A DNA stretch of 64,000 nt, taken from assembly GCA_024637035.1 (NCBI GenBank), contig JAGXFW010000015.1:62001-126000 (forward strand), read 5' to 3'. The DNA comes from Actinomycetes bacterium. Its GTDB lineage: Bacteria > Actinomycetota > Thermoleophilia > RBG-16-64-13. The stretch's first letter is position 1. Every line of letters begins with the position of its first letter. A model generated the notes under the pieces. It had not been told where the DNA came from, ran no database searches, and saw only the letters and a program-made list of their open reading frames with translations. Shown here in pieces: positions 59,555 through 64,000 of the stretch. The translations under genes and the position numbers were made by a program.

Positions 59555-61240
59555 CTAGAACCAGTACAGCGGGATCACCGGCATCTCGTCCACCGTGAGC
59601 TTCTTCTCAAGACCCGTGTAGAGCACCCATCGTTCCGCATCGGTCATAGGACCGAGCGCATCCTTCAGACCCTGGTCGTATGCGGCGTCGGACCAACCCG
59701 TCCAATTGAACTCCGACCCGCTTCCGAAGAGGTCGAAGAAGTTGACTGCATCGTAGTAGTCGGCCACCCATCCCATCCGGTACACCATGAACTGGCCTGG
59801 ATCAGAGTTGAGGAGATCCATGTACTCTTGCCAATCGATGGACCTCAGTCTGGTCTTCACCCCGATAGCATTCCACTGCTGCGCGACCTTCTGCGCGATC
59901 GCCTGATGGCTCGGACTAGTGTTGAACGCTATCTCGATTTCTGGAAGGCCGATCCCACCGGGGTATCCAGCTGCGACGAGAAGGCTCTTGGCTAGAGCCA
60001 CCTGGGCCGTGGGCTTCAAGTAGTCTTGACGATAGAAGTCGAATCCGGGCATGGCGGGTGGCGCGAAGCTCGTCGCCGGCAGCAACCTCGCGGGGTCAGT
60101 CACCACGGAGATGATTTTCGTGCGATCGACGGCAAGCGCCAGAGCCTGACGCACCTTCACGTTGTCGAAAGGGGGCTTGTTGACGTTGAAACAGTAGTAG
60201 TAGGTCATGACGTGCTGGCACACGCGCGTCAAGTTCCAGATGACTTCGTCGGACACGCCCACGGCCTCGATGTTCTTGATCGAGCCGGCGGCGGCGTCGA
60301 GTCGATCGACGATGTCCTGCGGAAGCTCCGCCGAGCGGGAGAGCAGCAGGATCCCCATGCTCTTGGCCAGATACGGACCTACGACAAGGGCGTCGGGGTA
60401 GTTCTCACCTGTAGCCACCGCCGTGAGTTCGAGGGAGAGGCCTTGGCTGACAGCGTAGTCACAGATCCGGGCGCAGGTGTTGTAGCGGTCTGTGCCGACG
60501 ATGGAGACGACCTGCGACGGAGGCAAAGGCTTGACGTAGGTGCCCACCACGAGGGCCTTGGTGACACCGAGCGCTTGGATCTTCTGGCTCGTCACCACGG
60601 GCAGGGGACCCGCCTGCGGAGTCAGGAGAATGGCCCAGCCCTTCGCGGCCGCCAACGGGGCCACAGAAAGGGCGTCGGGGAACTTGTCCCCAGAGGCCAG
60701 GACGACCTGGGGGACGCCCCCGTTCTTCGTATTCAGTTCGTCGGCCAGCATAGCGGCGGTGTGATAGCGGTCGGTACCGACCACAGACACGATGGGGATT
60801 CCGGGTAGGAGTGCACTGACCTGGTTCCTCACCGCCACCGGCAGACCGATGAAGAAGACCTTCGTGGGGCCAAGCCGCGTGAGCTCATACCTGACCGCGT
60901 CGGTCAACCCTGAAGTGGGGGTCAGGATGACGGGGCCATCGTAGGCTGCGGCGAGGGGCGCGGCGGCGAGCGCGTCGGGGAAGTTGTCGCCCTTCACGAG
61001 AAAGACCGTGGCCGCCCCTCCCGGGTAGGCCTTCTGCGAGACCAAGATGGCGGTGTCGTAGCGGTCGCTTCCGACGATCTCCGTGATGGTGGGCTCACTC
61101 GCGAGAGCCGCGCCCGGTGTCAGCAAGAGGAGCACGACCGGCAGCGTCAGAAGCATCCGAAGCCGCGCGTAGCGTCGTACGGAGTGGCGCTCGACAGCGC
61201 CCCCCTTCAGGCCGCGTGAACCCACCGCACGTAGTCCCAC
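59555..61240 (-). CDS. Chimeric surface protein: three CWB2 repeats joined to C-terminal half of an OppA-like binding protein
   Basis: 561 aa. Signal peptide (RMLLTLPVVLLLLTPGAALA), three CWB2 repeats (about 50-330: GSDRYDTAILVSQKAYPGG, GTDRYHTAAMLAD, GTDRYNTCARICDYA), then from about residue 340 the second half of an SBP_bac_5 protein (YYYCFNVNKPPFDNVKVRQA, ALALAVDRTKI and on to WYTGLEKK-type end). A complete binding protein needs its first domain too, which is missing here. Hence either a recombination product or a genuine domain swap. The GTG start has GGGAGGT. A decayed second copy of its end lies downstream. Confidence 0.85.
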   Translation of the reverse strand: MGLRAVGSRGLKGGAVERHSVRRYARLRMLLTLPVVLLLLTPGAALASEPTITEIVGSDRYDTAILVSQKAYPGGAATVFLVKGDNFPDALAAAPLAAAYDGPVILTPTSGLTDAVRYELTRLGPTKVFFIGLPVAVRNQVSALLPGIPIVSVVGTDRYHTAAMLADELNTKNGGVPQVVLASGDKFPDALSVAPLAAAKGWAILLTPQAGPLPVVTSQKIQALGVTKALVVGTYVKPLPPSQVVSIVGTDRYNTCARICDYAVSQGLSLELTAVATGENYPDALVVGPYLAKSMGILLLSRSAELPQDIVDRLDAAAGSIKNIEAVGVSDEVIWNLTRVCQHVMTYYYCFNVNKPPFDNVKVRQALALAVDRTKIISVVTDPARLLPATSFAPPAMPGFDFYRQDYLKPTAQVALAKSLLVAAGYPGGIGLPEIEIAFNTSPSHQAIAQKVAQQWNAIGVKTRLRSIDWQEYMDLLNSDPGQFMVYRMGWVADYYDAVNFFDLFGSGSEFNWTGWSDAAYDQGLKDALGPMTDAERWVLYTGLEKKLTVDEMPVIPLYWF

Positions 61241-61400
61241 AACGAGACCTCCCTGAGTCGATGGCGCCAGAGCGTTCGTTCGGAAACGTACGCTACAACG
61301 CCGCCATCATGTTCTTCTCGCGGAAGCGTGTCAAGCGGACGGTCGAGGTGCCCCAGGAGCGCTCAGGCGGAAGTTTCGATTGACCTCATGTCGAGAGCAT

Positions 61401-61424
61401 CTCGTGCGCGAGGAAGCGCACGAG
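61401..61424. terminator. Hairpin between CWB2 genes
   Basis: CTCGTGCGC-GAGGAA-GCGCACGAG: a perfect 9-bp stem 22 bases beyond the stop of the deacetylase gene (minus strand), so a likely terminator. The rest of 61241-61445 holds no convincing gene. Confidence 0.6.
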
Positions 61425-61445
61425 TTCAGGTGGATCGCAACCCCA

Positions 61446-63389
61446 TCAGGGCCGGAAGCGCTGCCACATCGTGGCCTCGATCACCCCGAGGCCACCGACG
61501 ATGTCCACGGTGTCGAGCGAGGCGGCCCGGGCGTCGAGAAGGTCGAGGATGGGCCGCGGGAGGCCATCAGGCAGCGTGAGCAGAAGGACGCCCTGGCGCG
61601 CGGCCAGGTGCGGGCCCACCACCAAGGCGTCGGGGTAGTTCTGCCCCGTGGCCAGTGCGACGTGGGCGAACGACGACCCGCGACCCTCGGCGTACGCCGC
61701 GATCAGAGCACTGGTGTGATAGCGATCGGTGCCTACCTTGGAGATGACGTCGGTCACGGAGGGCGGCGGCTTCACGTAGGTGCCCACCACGAGCGCCGAC
61801 GTCGCGCCCAGGGCGTCGAAGGCGGTCGCCGTGACGGGAGGCAGCGGCCCCGCCTGAGGCGTGAGGAGCACAGGCCAGCCTTGCGCCGCCGCCAGGGGAG
61901 CCACCGAGAGGGCGTCGGGGAACGAGTCGCCCGAGGCGAGCACCACGGTGTCGACAGGTCCGATCTTCGCCACCAGCTCGGCGGCGAGCAACCCGGCGGT
62001 GTCGTAGCGGTTGGCGCCACGCACGGTGCGGATCTCGGCGCCGGGCACGACCGCCTCGATGCCGGCCCTCACTCCCTCAGCGAGGCCCACGAAGTAGAGG
62101 ACATCGGGGTCGAGGCGCGCGAGTTCCTCCCCCACCTCGCGCGTGATCCCCGCGGACGGCGTGAGAATCACGGGCCCTCCGTAGGCCGCGGCGAGCGGCG
62201 CGGCGGCGAGGGCATCAGGGTAGTCGTCGCCCTTCACCAGCACCACGGTGGACGCGCCGGTCGGATGGCCCGCCCGGGATACGAGTATCGCGGTCTCGTA
62301 GCGGTCGCGTCCGAAGAACGTACGGTACGCGGGAAGGGCTGCGGGGTCGTGGGTGAAGGTGGCGGCCACCGAATACGACATGCCCACGCGGCCGCCAGTA
62401 TCCGTGGCCCGCGCCTTCAGCTTCACCGGGGTGGACCCCGGCGCGAAGGGCACCAGGTAGCTCCAGGTCGTGAGGTACGTGCCCTTGCCCGTGAGGATCG
62501 CGGCGGGCTTCCAGGTGGCCCCGTCGTCCAGCAAGACCTCGACCTTGGCGATGGCGGCTCCCGGCGCGCCGCCCTGCGCCGACCCCTGCACGAGATGCGA
62601 GCTACTGACAATCGTGGTCCCCGCCAAGGGTGAGCCGATCGAAACCCTGGGGATCGGGGGCGGGATGTTCATCAACTCCGAGACCGTGACCAGTTCGTAG
62701 CCGCGCGCCCGAAGGCCGGTGATGATGCCCGGCAGGGCAGCGGCGGTGTTGGCCGCGGTGAGGTGCATGAGCACGATGGAGCCTCTGTGAGCATGGCTGA
62801 GCACGTGGTTGGTGAGGTAGCTCGAGGAGTACCCGCGCCAGTCGTTGGTGTCGACATCCCAGAGCACCACATAGCGGAAACCCTCGGCCCCAGCCGCCTC
62901 GATGACTCGGGAGTTCACGGCTCCGTATGGCGGACGGTGAAGGGGGGCTGTTGTGCCGCCGGTCTGCGCGCGATACCGATCGGTACCTCCGCCGATCTCG
63001 TAGAGCAGGCTCCCCCAGGAGAGCCTCGTGAGGATGGCGTGCGACATAGAGTGGTCGCCCACCTCGAACCCGCCCGCGAGGATCGCGCGGCTGATGTCGG
63101 GGTATGCCGACACACCGTCCCCGGTGAGGAACATGGTGGCTTTCGCATCGTACTGCCGCAAGACACTGATGATGCGGAGCGCGCGCGAAGTGTTGTAGTT
63201 GTCGTCGAAGGTGAGAGCGATGCGGGGGAGGTCGCTGGGGCCGCTTCGTATCGAAGTGGCGGCGGAAGCCGAGGCGGCCGCGCTCAGTGTCCAAGCGGCG
63301 CCAATGAAGATCGCCACGAGCGTCAGACACATGCGCCGCACCATCGGAAGCCGGCCACCGGGTCTCGGGAGGAATGACATGGCGCCCAT
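61446..63389 (-). CDS. Secreted polysaccharide deacetylase with Ig-like domain and three CWB2 repeats
   Basis: 647 aa. Signal peptide (MCLTLVAIFIGAAWTLSAAA). NodB-homology deacetylase at about 55-245: TFDDNYN (metal Asp), HSMSH (metal His pair), RPPYGAVN, and SIVLMHLTA with the catalytic His. An Ig-like domain (VSIGSPLAGTTIVSSSHLV and on, about 255-350) and three CWB2 repeats (GRDRYETAILVSRAGHPTG and so on) follow. It could deacetylate peptidoglycan or a wall polymer, protecting against lysozyme. The start is one of two ATGs (63389, 63380); neither has a good ribosome site. Confidence 0.9.
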   Translation of the reverse strand: MGAMSFLPRPGGRLPMVRRMCLTLVAIFIGAAWTLSAAASASAATSIRSGPSDLPRIALTFDDNYNTSRALRIISVLRQYDAKATMFLTGDGVSAYPDISRAILAGGFEVGDHSMSHAILTRLSWGSLLYEIGGGTDRYRAQTGGTTAPLHRPPYGAVNSRVIEAAGAEGFRYVVLWDVDTNDWRGYSSSYLTNHVLSHAHRGSIVLMHLTAANTAAALPGIITGLRARGYELVTVSELMNIPPPIPRVSIGSPLAGTTIVSSSHLVQGSAQGGAPGAAIAKVEVLLDDGATWKPAAILTGKGTYLTTWSYLVPFAPGSTPVKLKARATDTGGRVGMSYSVAATFTHDPAALPAYRTFFGRDRYETAILVSRAGHPTGASTVVLVKGDDYPDALAAAPLAAAYGGPVILTPSAGITREVGEELARLDPDVLYFVGLAEGVRAGIEAVVPGAEIRTVRGANRYDTAGLLAAELVAKIGPVDTVVLASGDSFPDALSVAPLAAAQGWPVLLTPQAGPLPPVTATAFDALGATSALVVGTYVKPPPSVTDVISKVGTDRYHTSALIAAYAEGRGSSFAHVALATGQNYPDALVVGPHLAARQGVLLLTLPDGLPRPILDLLDARAASLDTVDIVGGLGVIEATMWQRFRP

Positions 63390-63460
63390 GGTACCGACGC
63401 CGAAGACAATACGGAAGACCTTCCGCCCAGACCCGGCTCGGAGGCCCGCCTTCCCTCTGT

Positions 63461-63476
63461 TAGACTCGGGTTCATG
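63461..63476 (+). promoter_or_regulatory. -10 box of tadA, probable leaderless mRNA
   Basis: TAGACT (63461-63466) ends seven bases before the ATG of tadA, and no ribosome site lies between, as for the DUF1405 gene. Confidence 0.45.
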
Positions 63477-63935
63477 GTCGACCCTACCGAGACCCACGAA
63501 CGGCACATGCGTTTGGCGCTGGACGAGGCGCGGGCAGCCGGTGAGCGCGGTGAGGTGCCGGTGGGAGCGGTGCTGGTACAGGCCGGCACGGTGATCGCCA
63601 CCAGGGGTAATGAGCGCGAGGCACGCAACGACCCCACGGCCCACGCGGAGCTCCTCGTGCTGCGCGACGCGGCCGCCATCCTCGGGGGCTGGCGCGTTCT
63701 CGACGCGACAATGTACGTTACCCTGGAGCCTTGCCCCATGTGCGCCGGTGCCTTGGTGCAGGCTCGGGTGGCCCGGCTGGTGTACGGCGCCGCCGACCCG
63801 AAGGCCGGCGCGGCCGGGTCGTTGTTCGATCTCACCGCGGACCCAAGACTGAACCACACGGTCGAAGTGACGCGCGGCGTGCTGGCAGACGAAGCTGGGG
63901 AGTTGTTGAGAAGGTTTTTCGCTTCCCGGCGGTGA
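63474..63935 (+). CDS. tadA: tRNA(Arg) adenosine-34 deaminase TadA
   Basis: 153 aa. Zinc deaminase motifs HAE (in TAHAELLVLRDAA) and PCPMC. It turns A34 of tRNA-Arg(ACG) to inosine; that very tRNA is encoded at 50228-50301. The protein ends in the basic RRFFASRR, usual for TadA. The ATG is probably the first base of its mRNA. Divergent from the deacetylase gene. Confidence 0.95.
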   Translation: MVDPTETHERHMRLALDEARAAGERGEVPVGAVLVQAGTVIATRGNEREARNDPTAHAELLVLRDAAAILGGWRVLDATMYVTLEPCPMCAGALVQARVARLVYGAADPKAGAAGSLFDLTADPRLNHTVEVTRGVLADEAGELLRRFFASRR

Positions 63936-64000
63936 ACTAGTGGGAGACAACCCGTCTAGCGGGTCCTCGCCCTACCGCTGCGGGGCCCAAGGTATCGCGA
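63936..64000. other. End of window after tadA
   Basis: 65 bases. GGGTCCTCGC and GCGGGGCCC (63959-63990) could pair with G-U pairs. In several Gram-positive genomes the SRP RNA gene follows tadA, but too little is visible to call it. Confidence 0.2.

Noticed and set aside
61311-61385. 24-codon plus-strand frame MFFSRKRVKRTVEV
   Set aside because: No ribosome site and no conservation evidence; antisense to a promoter region.

Overview
The window is high-GC, gene-dense bacterial DNA. PASTA-domain Ser/Thr kinase signalling, UPF0182 and DUF58/transglutaminase membrane proteins, a HerA-like ATPase, cell-wall-binding repeat 2 (CWB2) surface proteins, Thr-rich linkers and probable leaderless transcripts all point to Actinomycetota, perhaps a deep, environmental Coriobacteriia-like lineage. 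That placement is inference; no rRNA is present. Hydrogen-linked respiratory genes dominate the left third.

Layout. 1-2.8 kb: end of a 4Fe-4S protein, two rhodaneses (one cytoplasmic, one lipoprotein) and a thioredoxin-reductase-like flavoprotein with a C-terminal double thioredoxin fold. 2.9-6.4 kb: membrane-bound uptake [NiFe] hydrogenase (small, large, cytochrome b). The large subunit appears to stop at a UGA, but that UGA sits exactly in the C-terminal nickel motif and reads as selenocysteine, making it a [NiFeSe] enzyme. 6.7-8.4 kb: trxA, a second UGA-containing gene (YuzD-like thioredoxin-fold selenoprotein), an FmdB-type zinc ribbon and a CcmH-like protein, behind a CsoR-like inverted repeat. 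8.5-11.3 kb: DUF1405 protein, copZ/csoR copper pair, DtxR-family regulator, small membrane protein. 11.4-14.5 kb: UPF0182. 14.7-21.5 kb: a five-gene alternative-complex-III-like operon containing an eight-haem cytochrome. 21.6-31.7 kb: M50 protease, hsp20-lon, rtcB, an AmmeMemoRadiSam pair, PHP phosphoesterase. 31.9-41.6 kb: PASTA protein, PASTA kinase, HerA-like ATPase, moxR-DUF58-transglutaminase operon. 41.7-46.8 kb: thiamine operon (thiamine pyrophosphokinase, ykoF, ykoE, fused ykoD/ykoC) under a TPP riboswitch with its own terminator. 46.8-50.3 kb: membrane protein with endonuclease/exonuclease/phosphatase domain, SDR enzyme, tRNA-Ser and tRNA-Arg. 50.4-51.3 kb: decayed IS21 transposase and other debris. 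51.4-63.4 kb: three CWB2 surface proteins (one of 2373 aa, one fused to half an oligopeptide-binding protein, one polysaccharide deacetylase) plus a lipoprotein. 63.5 kb: tadA.

How it fits together. The hydrogenase could feed electrons through its cytochrome b to quinone, and the ACIII-like complex could move them from quinol to cytochrome c. The thioredoxin/selenoprotein, rhodanese and flavoprotein genes form a thiol/sulfur redox neighbourhood with a possible copper link.

Most unusual observations: two independent in-frame UGA codons, each followed by a hairpin whose loop begins 17 nt after the UGA; a family of about 170-bp fold-back repeats (three copies plus a partial one) whose arms pair in each copy despite different sequences and whose ends coincide with gene stop codons; and two genes whose best-supported start is AUA.
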